From positions 1-13,979 of the forward strand of contig NZ_JAILKR010000032.1 in NCBI RefSeq assembly GCF_024693525.1: 13,979 nucleotides of DNA, read 5' to 3'. The position numbers and the translations under genes are program-made. Below the pieces are notes generated by a model. The model did no database searches. It was not told the DNA's origin and saw only the letters and a list, made by a program, of their open reading frames with translations. Every line of letters starts with the position of its first letter. Position 1 is the first letter of the stretch. This DNA is from Selenomonas sp. GTDB taxonomy: Bacteria > Bacillota_C > Negativicutes > Selenomonadales > Selenomonadaceae. Shown piece after piece: positions 6,661 to 13,797 of this stretch.

Positions 6661-8645
6661 AAAAGATGGGGATTAGGCAGAAATTCTATGTTTTGGCTGG
6701 TATCATCGGCGCATTGCTGGCGGTGATATCCGTCATTGGTTTCTATACGGCGGATACCAATCTGGAGCGGGCCGTAGAGCAGGAGCTGACGGCAACGATG
6801 GGAGATGCAGCTTCCCAGATGGATGGCTGGCTGCAGGCTAAGGGGAATTCGGCCCAGCATGTGGCCGATTTACTGACGGAATTCAATGGCGATGAAACCA
6901 GGACCAAGAGCATTGCTTCGTTAGCCATTGGGGCCTCGGATAAAGAAATCCTCGACATCAATGTGGGGATGGAGGATGGCTATTTTGCTTCGTATCGTAC
7001 CCAGAACAAGAGCACGGGCACGCTGGATCCGCGAACTCGTCCCTGGTATAACGATGGCAAGCAGGCCGGGAAGATGGTCTTTACGGACCCTTATGTGGAC
7101 AAGAATACGGGAAAGCTGGTCGTCTCAGCGGTGGCTCCTTTTAAAAAAGACGGACAGTTTGCCGGTACCATCTGCACGGATATCGATTTGGCGGTGGTGG
7201 ATGCCCAGGTTGATAAGCTAAAGTATCATGGGGAAGCCGGCATGGCAGCCGTTGCGGATAAAAACGGCATGATCTTGGGCATTGGCACCGATGAAGCCAT
7301 TGGTTCCAAGTTCCAGGATTTGCCTGGCGTTGGTAACCATTTCGATGAAATGCTGGAAAAGGGCAAAGGGGTATTTGTTTTTGACAGTCCCCGGGATGGT
7401 AAGATGATTTGCGGTTATACGGTAGTGCCCAGTACAGGCTGGCTGTTGGCAATGAGCGTTCCCTATGACTACGTATTTTCCTCGGTTACGACGCTTAAAA
7501 CGGTATATGGCATCCTGACCATCGTAGGGCTTATCCTGGTTTTGGTAACGTGCTTCCAGTTTGCAGGACGCATCACGCGGCCGCTGGTGGCTTTGGAGGC
7601 GCACGCTGCCGAGATGGCCAAGGGCAATCTGGCTATGCCGCCCCTGTCTGTTGAGTCCCGTGATGAAATCGGCTCCCTTACCCAGGCTTTTAATACCATG
7701 AATGAGAATCTGCGTAATCTCATCACCCATATGGCTACAACGGCAGAGCAGGTGGCGGCGTCTTCTGAGGAGCTCACGGCTAATGCCCAGCAGTCGGCGG
7801 ATACGGCGGTGCACGTGGCGGAAAACGTCGGCGAGGTCAGCGCTCAGGTGGCCCAGCAGCTGGATGAAGTCGACAAAGCAAAACAGAGTGTTGATGGAGT
7901 TTATCACGATATCGATGTAATGTCGGAAAAGGCGGTACAGGTAACAGTGGCATCGACCCATACGGCTGAGGCTGCCAAACGTGGTGCCAGCCTTATGGAA
8001 GAGGCCATCAGCAAGATGGGCTCTATCGAAAAGAGCGTTATGGAATCGGCAGCTGTTGTCAAGGCTTTAGGCGAGAATTCCCAGCAGATTGGCCAGATTG
8101 TCGAGGCCATTTCGGCCATCGCCCAGCAGACCAATTTGCTGTCCCTCAATGCGGCGATTGAGGCAGCTCGGGCTGGAGAGCAGGGCCGCGGCTTTGCTGT
8201 CGTGGCTGAGGAGGTCCGGAAGCTGGCAGCTGAGTCCCAGGAGTCAGCGGAACAGATAAAAGAGCGCATTTCGTCGATTCAGAAAGATACGGCTCAAGCC
8301 GTAGAGTCGATGCAGAATGGCACCCAGGAGGTGACAAAGGGAACGAAGGCCATCCGTGATGTGGGCGAGCAGTTCGAGGACATCATGGCAAAGGTCGATG
8401 ACATCAACCAGCAAATGTCGCAAATCAATGAGTCCGTAAGCAAGGTATCGGCTGGAGCGGAGCAGATTGTCACCGCTGTCGATGCCATCGATGGTGTCAG
8501 CAAGAAGACGGCGGAAAATACCCAGACGATTTCCTCGGCAACGGAGGAACAGTCAGCCTCCAACGAGGAGATTGCTGCCGCTTCCCAGGCCCTTTCGACC
8601 CTGGCTGGCAACATGCAAAATGCCGTAAATAAGTTCAAAACCTGA
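6657..8645 (+). CDS. Methyl-accepting chemotaxis protein with dCache sensor
   Basis: Membrane chemoreceptor, 662 aa, that senses a periplasmic ligand and controls CheA through CheW. Order: membrane span 1 (about 10-30), a periplasmic dCache_1 domain (about 35-275), span 2 (about 283-303), HAMP (about 304-355), and a long coiled-coil signalling domain. The hairpin tip motif (about 483-530) is canonical: [20 protein letters not shown] followed by [22 protein letters not shown]. The sensor has DPRTRPWY (124-131), Y146-x-D148 and D175, positions used for amino-acid binding in this family, but Leu123 stands where the motif's first Tyr is expected. No C-terminal CheR/B tether pentapeptide is seen. 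Start TTG 6657 has GAGGAA six bases upstream; ATG 6666 is an alternative. No che genes are adjacent. Confidence 0.95.
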   Translation: MKKMGIRQKFYVLAGIIGALLAVISVIGFYTADTNLERAVEQELTATMGDAASQMDGWLQAKGNSAQHVADLLTEFNGDETRTKSIASLAIGASDKEILDINVGMEDGYFASYRTQNKSTGTLDPRTRPWYNDGKQAGKMVFTDPYVDKNTGKLVVSAVAPFKKDGQFAGTICTDIDLAVVDAQVDKLKYHGEAGMAAVADKNGMILGIGTDEAIGSKFQDLPGVGNHFDEMLEKGKGVFVFDSPRDGKMICGYTVVPSTGWLLAMSVPYDYVFSSVTTLKTVYGILTIVGLILVLVTCFQFAGRITRPLVALEAHAAEMAKGNLAMPPLSVESRDEIGSLTQAFNTMNENLRNLITHMATTAEQVAASSEELTANAQQSADTAVHVAENVGEVSAQVAQQLDEVDKAKQSVDGVYHDIDVMSEKAVQVTVASTHTAEAAKRGASLMEEAISKMGSIEKSVMESAAVVKALGENSQQIGQIVEAISAIAQQTNLLSLNAAIEAARAGEQGRGFAVVAEEVRKLAAESQESAEQIKERISSIQKDTAQAVESMQNGTQEVTKGTKAIRDVGEQFEDIMAKVDDINQQMSQINESVSKVSAGAEQIVTAVDAIDGVSKKTAENTQTISSATEEQSASNEEIAAASQALSTLAGNMQNAVNKFKT

Positions 8646-8655
8646 TGACAGGCAA

Positions 8656-8695
8656 GCAAAAGGAGTATGTCCAGTGGCGGACATACTCCTTTTGC
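8656..8695. terminator. Bidirectional terminator between the chemoreceptor and malic enzyme
   Basis: A perfect 17-bp stem (GCAAAAGGAGTATGTCC 8656-8672 with its complement 8679-8695) carries a 6-nt loop. An A-run opposite a T-run gives a T-tract on both strands. It lies between convergent stops at 8645 and 8706. Confidence 0.9.
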
Positions 8696-8705
8696 TATTC
8701 GTTGC

Positions 8706-9938
8706 TTAATGGGCAAGAAGCTGGCGCGTGTGCTCGGCAACTTGCTCTGGGGTAAGGGAACGGTCGCGGGCGACGCCGGTCTTGCGGGCAGCCTGGGCTA
8801 CGGCGGCGGCTACTGCCGGTGCCACTTCCGGATTAAAGGGGCTGGTGATGATGTGGTCTTCATTCAGTTCCTTTTCCCCGATAAGGCTGGCGATGGCCTG
8901 GGCGGCAGCTACTTTCATTTCTTCGTTGATTTCGCTGGCACGGACATCGAGCGCACCGCGGAAAATTCCCGGGAAGGCCAAGAGATTGTTGACCTGATTT
9001 GGGAAATCGCTGCGTCCCGTGCAGACGATGCGGGCGCCGGCTTCCTTGGCAAGCTGCGGCAGAATTTCTGGTTCCGGGTTGGCCATTCCCATGACGATGG
9101 CGTCTTTGTTCATCGTGCGGACCATATCCTGGGAGACGCAGCCAGCAACGGATACGCCGATAAAGACGTCAGCTTTGCGGATTACCGACTCCAAGGGGCC
9201 AGCTTCGTGGCTGGGATTGGTGATTTTGGCAATGTCGTCCTTATAGGGATTCATGCCGTTGGGGCGTCCTTCGTAGATGGCACCGCGGGAATCACAGAGG
9301 ATGATATTGCGGCCGCCAGCACTGTAAATGAGGCGGGTGATGGCTTGTCCGGCGGCACCGGCACCATTGACGACGAATTTGGAGTCCTGGAAGGTCTTGC
9401 CCGTGAGTTTAAAGGCGTTGATAAGGGCGGAGACCACCACGATGGCCGTACCGTGCTGGTCATCGTGGAACACGGGGATATCCAGCGTTTTGCGCAGCTC
9501 TTTTTCGATGTCAAAGCATTGAGGGGCTTTGATGTCCTCCAGATTGATGCCGCCAAAGGTGGGGGCAATGAGCTTTACGGTCTTGATTACTTCCATCGGG
9601 TCTTGGGTGTCCAGGCAGATGGGGACGGCATCAACACCAGCAAAGCCCTTAAAGAGGACGGCTTTGCCCTCCATGACGGGAAGCCCAGCTCCGGCCCCGA
9701 TGTTGCCAAGGCCCAAAACAGCCGTGCCGTTGGTTACGACGGCCACCATATTGCCTTTGGCTGTGTAGTCGTATATTTTCTGGGGATTGTCGTGAATCTC
9801 CAGGCAGGGGGCAGCGACGCCAGGGGAATAAGCCAGGGTTAAATCCTTGGCACTAGTCAGGGATACTTTGCTCTTTACTTCCAGTTTTCCCTGATGTTTT
9901 TTATGTAAGGCCAAAGCCTGTTCGTTAATATTGCTCAT
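8706..9938 (-). CDS. NAD-dependent malic enzyme (short bacterial type)
   Basis: Oxidatively decarboxylates malate to pyruvate and CO2 with reduction of NAD(P), in the cytoplasm, linking the C4-acid pool to pyruvate. At 410 aa it is the small bacterial form without the phosphotransacetylase extension. Motifs: TLAYSPGVAAPCLEI (about 33-47), TNGTAVLGLGNIGAGAGLPV, EGKAVLFKGFAGVDAVPI with the catalytic Lys, IPVFHDDQHGTA with the metal-binding Asp pair, the dinucleotide fold VVNGAGAAGQAI, and FPNQVNNLLAFPGIFRGALD. ATG 9938 has AAAGGAAG seven bases upstream. A consensus sigma-A promoter lies 65-90 bases upstream, so it is probably a single-gene unit with the shared terminator at 8656-8695. NAD versus NADP preference is not proven. 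Confidence 0.95.
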   Translation of the reverse strand: MSNINEQALALHKKHQGKLEVKSKVSLTSAKDLTLAYSPGVAAPCLEIHDNPQKIYDYTAKGNMVAVVTNGTAVLGLGNIGAGAGLPVMEGKAVLFKGFAGVDAVPICLDTQDPMEVIKTVKLIAPTFGGINLEDIKAPQCFDIEKELRKTLDIPVFHDDQHGTAIVVVSALINAFKLTGKTFQDSKFVVNGAGAAGQAITRLIYSAGGRNIILCDSRGAIYEGRPNGMNPYKDDIAKITNPSHEAGPLESVIRKADVFIGVSVAGCVSQDMVRTMNKDAIVMGMANPEPEILPQLAKEAGARIVCTGRSDFPNQVNNLLAFPGIFRGALDVRASEINEEMKVAAAQAIASLIGEKELNEDHIITSPFNPEVAPAVAAAVAQAARKTGVARDRSLTPEQVAEHTRQLLAH

Positions 9939-10002
9939 AAAGGAATCTTCCTTTCTATCTTAATGAAATTTAGTGAAAATGATTGTTATTTTTATAGAAT
10001 AA

Positions 10003-10031
10003 ATTATAGTAGTCTCAATATTTTTTTCCAA
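10003..10031 (-). promoter_or_regulatory. Sigma-A promoter of malic enzyme
   Basis: On the - strand, TTGGAA (10026-10031) and TATAAT (10003-10008) are separated by exactly 17 bp. Initiation near 9996 gives a leader of about 57 nt to the ATG. Confidence 0.75.
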
Positions 10032-10094
10032 TATGGATTTTTCATAAGGGGATAGTTTTTTTTTATAGCCACACAAAAAAGAAACGAGGCAGGG

Positions 10095-10197
10095 AAATTG
10101 CAGGTTGTAGGGTTCGAGAGGAGGCGGGTTCGAAAAATTACTCCGGCGGCGAAGAGCTGCTTCGAATCTAACCCAGCTACCCTGCAACCTGCAATTT
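10095..10197. repeat. MITE-like palindromic element, copy 1
   Basis: Terminal inverted repeats of 19 bp (10095-10113 and 10179-10197, AAATTGCAGGTTG.AGGGT) match at 18 of 19 positions. The interior has a second nested inverted repeat (GGGTTCGA at 10127-10134 against TTCGAATCTAACCC at 10161-10174) and a GC-rich centre. Its inverted sequence aligns without gaps to 13799-13852. No transposase and no clear target duplication are seen. It could be a non-autonomous transposon, an extragenic palindrome or a structured RNA in the LCP 3' region. Confidence 0.65.
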
Positions 10198-10221
10198 ATA
10201 AAAAATGTGTTGATAATTTAG

Positions 10222-10271
10222 CAGAAGCCCCCATAAGTCAGATGAATCAATCTAACTTATGGGGGCTTCTG
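10222..10271 (-). terminator. Long perfect hairpin downstream of the LCP gene
   Basis: CAGAAGCCCCCATAAGT (10222-10238) pairs perfectly with 10255-10271 (17 bp). The 16-nt loop can form a further AGAT/ATCT stem. It lies about 60 bases past the LCP stop, so it is the likely 3' end of that transcript. Neither side carries a strong T-tract, so rho-independent termination is uncertain. Confidence 0.5.
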
Positions 10272-10330
10272 TATTTTATGCCAATGCAAAGGGATTTTTC
10301 CCAGTCCCTTTTATGGTAAGATTTTATACC

Positions 10331-11542
10331 TTATTGTGTTTTGGAAGCACCAGCTCCACTGCGGCTGGGAGCCGTCTGCTCAGGAGCAGATGGGGGGCTG
10401 CTTTCCGGTTTGCTGCTGGACTCGCGGCGGGAATTGTTCGATTCATTGCGTTCGCCGGCTTCATTGCTGCGGAGTTCGCTGCGGCGGTTTGGCTTGGAAG
10501 AGGTATTGCTCTTGGTGTTGCCAATGGATTTGTCGCTGGCAGGAACTTCCTTAGCCGTGGACGGAATGGATCGTTCGTATTCTTTGATGTCGTTTTCCAT
10601 GCGGGAACGGACCTTGGCACTCATGTTGACACCGAGGGTCTCAGCCACGGTGGTGCGAATCTTGCTGAGGTCCGGAATCCAGTAGCTTACGCCGTCGATG
10701 TAGAGTGGGCGGCCCGGAACCATGTCGGTTTTGAGGCCATTGCTCTTGGATTCCTTAAGGGTGCCAGCCAGTTCTAACAACTGGCGGAAAGAAAGGTCGG
10801 TCTTGATAGAGCCCATGACTTCCCGGATGATGCCTGGAAGTTTGGGAATGACTGCCGGGGAGACCATCTTGTCGATGCAGGCCTTGATGAAGTCCTGTTG
10901 GCGGCGGATTCGTCCCAAATCGCCTTCTTCATCGCGGTAGCGCACGTAGGTGATGGCCTTGGCGCCATCCATGTGCTGCATGCCCGGCTGGAAGTCGATG
11001 AGCAGACCGCCATCATCGTCATAGGGGTCCTCGTAATGCATGCGTTTGGGTACATCGATATCAATGCCACCCAGGGCATCGATGATTTTAGCAAAGGATT
11101 TCGTGTTGATGATGACATAGTGTTCGATGTTAACACCCAGCAGATTCTCGACGGTATCCTGGGTGAGTTTTTCGTGGCCGTAAGCATAGGCTGCGTTGAC
11201 CTTGTCGAAGCCGTGTCCCTTGATTTTGACGCGGGTGTCCCGGGGAACCGACAGCAGGGAAGCCTGTTTCTGCTTGGGGTCCACAGCGGCAATCATCAGG
11301 GTGTCGCTGCGGCCTACGTCGCCGTCGCGTTCATCGACGCCCATAATCATGACCGTGGTCTTATCCTTGGCGGTTAACAGACCGTCGTCAACGGCTTCTT
11401 CAATGGGTTTATCCAGCAGGCTGCTATTGGCAAACAGCGCTCCGCCGATTGCCGCGGCAGCGAAACAAAAAAACAGAAGAACCCATGGCCAGATGCGGCG
11501 CTTCTTCTGTGACCTGCGCGGGGGATATTTGGAATTCTGCAA
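10331..11542 (-). CDS. LytR-CpsA-Psr (LCP) family protein
   Basis: Membrane-anchored enzyme family that transfers undecaprenyl-linked glycopolymers onto peptidoglycan or related acceptors outside the cytoplasmic membrane. Of 403 aa, a basic N-terminus (PPRRSQKKRR) is followed by a signal-anchor span (about 18-38) and the LCP domain (about 63-230). Family motifs: MIMGVDERDGDVGRSDTLMI, LLSVPRDTRV, NAAYAYG, INTKSFAKIIDALGGIDIDV, and MDGAKAITYVRYRDEEGDLG with GRIRRQQDFI. The conserved Asp/Arg residues that bind the polyprenyl pyrophosphate are present. The last 70 residues are a Ser/Pro/Arg/Asn-rich, probably disordered tail. The start is TTG 11542 with AGAAGG upstream; a nearby ATG is out of frame. 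A consensus promoter precedes it. The natural glycopolymer in this organism is unknown. Confidence 0.93.
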   Translation of the reverse strand: MQNSKYPPRRSQKKRRIWPWVLLFFCFAAAAIGGALFANSSLLDKPIEEAVDDGLLTAKDKTTVMIMGVDERDGDVGRSDTLMIAAVDPKQKQASLLSVPRDTRVKIKGHGFDKVNAAYAYGHEKLTQDTVENLLGVNIEHYVIINTKSFAKIIDALGGIDIDVPKRMHYEDPYDDDGGLLIDFQPGMQHMDGAKAITYVRYRDEEGDLGRIRRQQDFIKACIDKMVSPAVIPKLPGIIREVMGSIKTDLSFRQLLELAGTLKESKSNGLKTDMVPGRPLYIDGVSYWIPDLSKIRTTVAETLGVNMSAKVRSRMENDIKEYERSIPSTAKEVPASDKSIGNTKSNTSSKPNRRSELRSNEAGERNESNNSRRESSSKPESSPPSAPEQTAPSRSGAGASKTQ

Positions 11543-11608
11543 AAATCATACCTTCTTTTCTTTTAGTCCCATCTATTCATTAACGTAAGAAATATGCGTA
11601 CATTAGCT

Positions 11609-11637
11609 ATTATAATGAGATATTCCGCAATGTGCAA
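11609..11637 (-). promoter_or_regulatory. Sigma-A promoter of the LCP gene
   Basis: On the - strand, TTGCAC (11632-11637) and TATAAT (11609-11614) are exactly 17 bp apart, about 67 bases upstream of the TTG start. Confidence 0.75.
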
Positions 11638-11769
11638 TTATATTTTTCCTATCGCATATATATCCATGAGTTTATAGGAACTATATGAAAAAAAGAAGGA
11701 AAGTTTATCAACCAAGGGAAAATTGGGGCTATAAGTAGGGATTTTGTAAACCCTGTTTTGCGAGCTGAC

Positions 11770-12006
11770 TTATCCACATGAATAACAACCGGATATTCAG
11801 GGGAAAAGCACAAAATATGGAAATTCGGTGGAAAAAAGACCAAATATATGGGGTTATCCACGGATTTATCCACATTATCCACAAGTAGAGCCGATAGGAT
11901 TAGCCACAATATACACATGATGGCTATATATTATAGAAGGAAAGTGAATTTTGAAGCCGGTGCCTGCTGGCGTTATCCACAGATGTGGATTGTTTTGTGG
12001 ATAACG
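11770..12006. other. oriC: DnaA-box cluster, candidate replication origin or DnaA-binding locus
   Basis: Perfect TTATCCACA boxes occur on the + strand at 11770-11778, 11866-11874, 11875-11883 and 11973-11981, and on the - strand at 11996-12004. One-mismatch boxes are at 11854-11862 (TTATCCACG), 11900-11908 (TTAGCCACA) and 11909-11917 (ATATACACA). The last two perfect boxes form an 11-bp inverted pair (CGTTATCCACA at 11971-11981 and 12006-11996). An AT-rich stretch with TATATA motifs at 11640-11690 could be an unwinding element. dnaA and dnaN are not in the window; gyrA is 5.3 kb to the left. Dense perfect boxes in a non-coding region are the hallmark of bacterial origins, but a datA-like or regulatory site is possible. 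Confidence 0.6.
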
Positions 12007-12100
12007 AAAGATTGTTTGCTTTTCCTAGGAGAGGAGGATTCTGCTAAGCCGACGGCGAAATTATTCATACTATATCAAATAAAGAAAGGAGATGAGCAGT

Positions 12101-12781
12101 TTGGTATCCGACGGAGAATTATTCTTCCGCTTGGTACTGGCTTGTGTGCTCGGTGGTGTTATTGGCTACGAGCGGCAGTCACGACGCAAATCAGCCGGTC
12201 TGAGGACCAATATGCTGGTATGTCTCGGTTCCTGTCTGGTCATGGTCCTTTCCCAGGCTCTTTACCGGGAGGTAGAGGGGCTGACCAATGCTGACCCGGC
12301 CCGGTTGGCGGCCCAGGTAGTCAGCGGCATCGGTTTTTTGGGGGCTGGTGCCATCATGAAGGAAGGCCTGACCGTTACGGGACTTACCACTGCGGCCTGT
12401 CTGTGGGTCGTGGCTGGGGTAGGTCTGGCGGTGGGAGCTGGTTTTTATTCCGGAGCGCTTATGGCGACTGCTTTGGTTTTTGTGACTTTGGGAAGTCTGT
12501 CGCGGCTGGATGAATGGGTGGACCATGAGAAGAATTTTGTCTTATCCATTCACACCGTGGATAAGCCTGGTCAAGTCATGAAAATAAGTTCCTGCCTGGA
12601 GGATCTGCAGCTGCGAATTCGCGGGATTAAGCTGAAGGCCGATGAAGATGAGGTGGATTTGAGCGGCGAAAGGCTGCTCTACATCAATCTGGAGATTTAC
12701 AACAAGCAAGGGGTCAAGGGGGTTATCATCGTCGACGCAGTGCGGCAGATTGATGGGGTACACAGTGTGGATATTTCCTGA
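12101..12781 (+). CDS. MgtC/SapB family membrane protein
   Basis: Inner-membrane protein of the MgtC/SapB family, linked in other bacteria to growth at low magnesium and, in pathogens, to F-ATPase control. About 227 aa. The N-terminal domain has five hydrophobic segments and the family signatures LGGVIGYERQ, AGLRTNMLVCLGS, ARLAAQVVSGIGFLGAGAIM and GLTTAACLWVVAGVGLAVG. The C-terminal 80 residues form a soluble ACT-like domain (FVLSIHTVDKPGQVMKI...). ATG 12092 abuts AAGGAG (12086-12091), so TTG 12101, nine bases after it, is the better start. A possible operon with the next gene (60-bp gap). A DnaA-box-like sequence also occurs inside it (12556-12564, - strand). Confidence 0.92.
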   Translation: MVSDGELFFRLVLACVLGGVIGYERQSRRKSAGLRTNMLVCLGSCLVMVLSQALYREVEGLTNADPARLAAQVVSGIGFLGAGAIMKEGLTVTGLTTAACLWVVAGVGLAVGAGFYSGALMATALVFVTLGSLSRLDEWVDHEKNFVLSIHTVDKPGQVMKISSCLEDLQLRIRGIKLKADEDEVDLSGERLLYINLEIYNKQGVKGVIIVDAVRQIDGVHSVDIS

Positions 12782-12841
12782 TTCTGTGGACTTGGTATGT
12801 CTGCAGGACGGGGTTCATTTTAGCAAAAGGAGAGATTGTTT

Positions 12842-13255
12842 ATGTTAAACGAAGAAATCGTAGATGCCATGGTTCGTGCTGCCATGAAGGCAATGGACAA
12901 CGCCTATGCACCCTATAGTGGACATTCGGTGGGGGCATGCGTACTGGCGGCTGATGGTACGCTCTATACTGGCGTAAACATCGAAAACGCCATTGGGCGC
13001 CTGTCGGTAGCGGCTGCTGAGGTGGCTATGTACCGCGCAATCGCCGATGGCAAGCGCGAGTTTGACGGCGTTCTGGTCATTTCGGATTTTGAGCGTCCCT
13101 TTGTACCCAATGGTGCTGTTTTACAGCTTTTAGCGGAGTTTGACGTACCGGAAGTCATCATGGCGAATATGACGGGAAAGGTTGAGCGGGCAGAGCTCAA
13201 GACGATGCTTCCGTATGCACGGGAACCCATCGAAAATGCTGCGCATAGGGATTAA
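12842..13255 (+). CDS. Cytidine deaminase homologue lacking zinc ligands (probable pseudoenzyme)
   Basis: A 137-aa protein with the fold and length of homotetrameric bacterial cytidine deaminase (cytidine to uridine, salvage). AYAPYSGHSVGACVLAADG and VNIENA (45-50, the nucleoside ribose-contacting block) are conserved. The active site is not: the CAE-R motif is replaced by AAA-E (57-60) in an ungapped alignment, and PCGACRQ by PNGAVLQ (89-95). All three zinc-binding Cys are thus Ala57, Asn90 and Val93, and the catalytic Glu is Ala59 (or Glu60 if shifted by one). The frame is intact, so it is not a decaying gene in the usual sense. ATG 12842 has AGGAG nine bases upstream. It sits between the mgtC-like gene and an unknown gene. 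Deaminase activity is not expected; nucleoside binding or a structural role is inference. Confidence 0.88.
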   Translation: MLNEEIVDAMVRAAMKAMDNAYAPYSGHSVGACVLAADGTLYTGVNIENAIGRLSVAAAEVAMYRAIADGKREFDGVLVISDFERPFVPNGAVLQLLAEFDVPEVIMANMTGKVERAELKTMLPYAREPIENAAHRD

Positions 13256-13279
13256 GCTTTGGGGCCATTCTTTCGATAT
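13253..13279 (+). promoter_or_regulatory. Possible sigma-28 (flagellar) promoter
   Basis: TAAG (13253-13256), 15 bp, then TTCGATAT (13272-13279) resembles the sigma-28/sigma-D pattern TAAA-N15-GCCGATAT (3/4 and 6/8 matches). It overlaps the end of the cytidine deaminase homologue and lies about 25 bases before the next ribosome binding site. Confidence 0.35.
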
Positions 13280-13306
13280 TATAGGTAAGAGAAAGGGTGG
13301 TGCGTG

Positions 13307-13780
13307 ATGGGCGTGAATAACAGTATGGATGCTTTGGCGTCCTTGCAGGCGCTGGTGGCAAAGAAAAAACAGAAATCGGGCAGCAGCACGGCGGCAAAGG
13401 CTGGTCAGGCATCGTTTGCGGATGTCTGGGATCAGGTAAAAAAGGAGCAGCAGGAGTGGAAGGAGACCTTGGATGCGGTGGATTTGGCCCAGTATAAGCT
13501 ATCCTTGGCGGACAGCTTTTGGTCAGACCGTACAAAGGCTAACCAATACCTTCGGAACTATGTCCAGCGCCAGCAGCGGAGTATCAATCAGCAGAACCTG
13601 ACGGAAATCACGAAGAATATTGCCTGGCTCAACCAGCTCAATATGAGTGGCGTGTTAAATGGCAATATCGATTCGGAGGCAGCTTCGGCGGCCGGTAAGA
13701 CGATACAGACGGCTTTGCAGGGCTTGATTTTACAGAATATCAAGAATACCAGTACTATGTATTTATTTGGTGGTTTCTAA
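13307..13780 (+). CDS. Protein of unknown function
   Basis: A 157-aa protein not recognised as any family. ATG 13307 is chosen because AAAGGGTGG (13292-13300) is six bases upstream; GTG 13304 is the longer alternative. It is rich in Gln, Lys, Ala and Asn, has no Cys, no signal peptide and no membrane span. A Lys/Ser/Ala-rich N-terminal segment (about 18-36) precedes a mostly helical body (FADVWDQVKKEQQEWKETLD), and it ends hydrophobically (TMYLFGGF). It follows the cytidine deaminase homologue by 51 bp. The sigma-28-like promoter just upstream would place it in a motility regulon, but that is inference. No terminator is visible directly after it. Confidence 0.8.
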   Translation: MGVNNSMDALASLQALVAKKKQKSGSSTAAKAGQASFADVWDQVKKEQQEWKETLDAVDLAQYKLSLADSFWSDRTKANQYLRNYVQRQQRSINQQNLTEITKNIAWLNQLNMSGVLNGNIDSEAASAAGKTIQTALQGLILQNIKNTSTMYLFGGF

Positions 13781-13797
13781 ACACAAAAATGGGGCTG

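Larger units (their letters stand above)
9939..10330. other. Intergenic region with promoter, MITE-like repeat and long hairpin
   Basis: These 392 non-coding bases lie between malic enzyme and the LCP gene, both on the - strand. From left to right they hold the malic enzyme leader and promoter, an AT-rich stretch, the 103-bp palindromic element (10095-10197) and a 17-bp perfect hairpin (10222-10271). Short open frames here are not supported by ribosome binding sites. Confidence 0.7.
11543..12100. other. 558-bp divergent intergenic region containing an oriC-like locus
   Basis: This non-coding region lies between the LCP gene (leftward) and the mgtC-like gene (rightward). It holds the LCP promoter, an AT-rich stretch (about 11580-11720), the DnaA-box cluster (11770-12006) and the mgtC leader with AAGGAG at 12086-12091. 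An AGGAGG at 12032-12037 has no ordinary start codon behind it. No clear mgtC promoter could be fixed. Confidence 0.7.

Noticed and set aside
8667..9842. 391-codon open frame on the + strand opposite malic enzyme
   Set aside because: Antisense shadow of a clear malic enzyme. It begins inside the bidirectional terminator, and its low-complexity Gly/Asp composition is typical of reverse-strand frames.
10095..10197. Possible tRNA-like T-loop motif (GGTTCGA) in the palindromic element
   Set aside because: No acceptor stem, anticodon arm or CCA context can be folded. The motif is explained by the nested inverted repeat.
10259..10777. 172-codon + strand frame opposite the LCP C-terminus
   Set aside because: Shadow of the LCP tail. 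Its start lies in the long hairpin and no family is recognised.
12026..12082. Small ORF behind AGGAGG at 12032-12037
   Set aside because: The Shine-Dalgarno sequence is strong but is followed by ATT/CTG, not an ordinary start, so a gene cannot be supported.
11848..12294. 148-codon + strand frame across the DnaA boxes into mgtC
   Set aside because: It has no ribosome binding site, runs through the repeated boxes and overlaps the well-supported mgtC-like gene in another frame.
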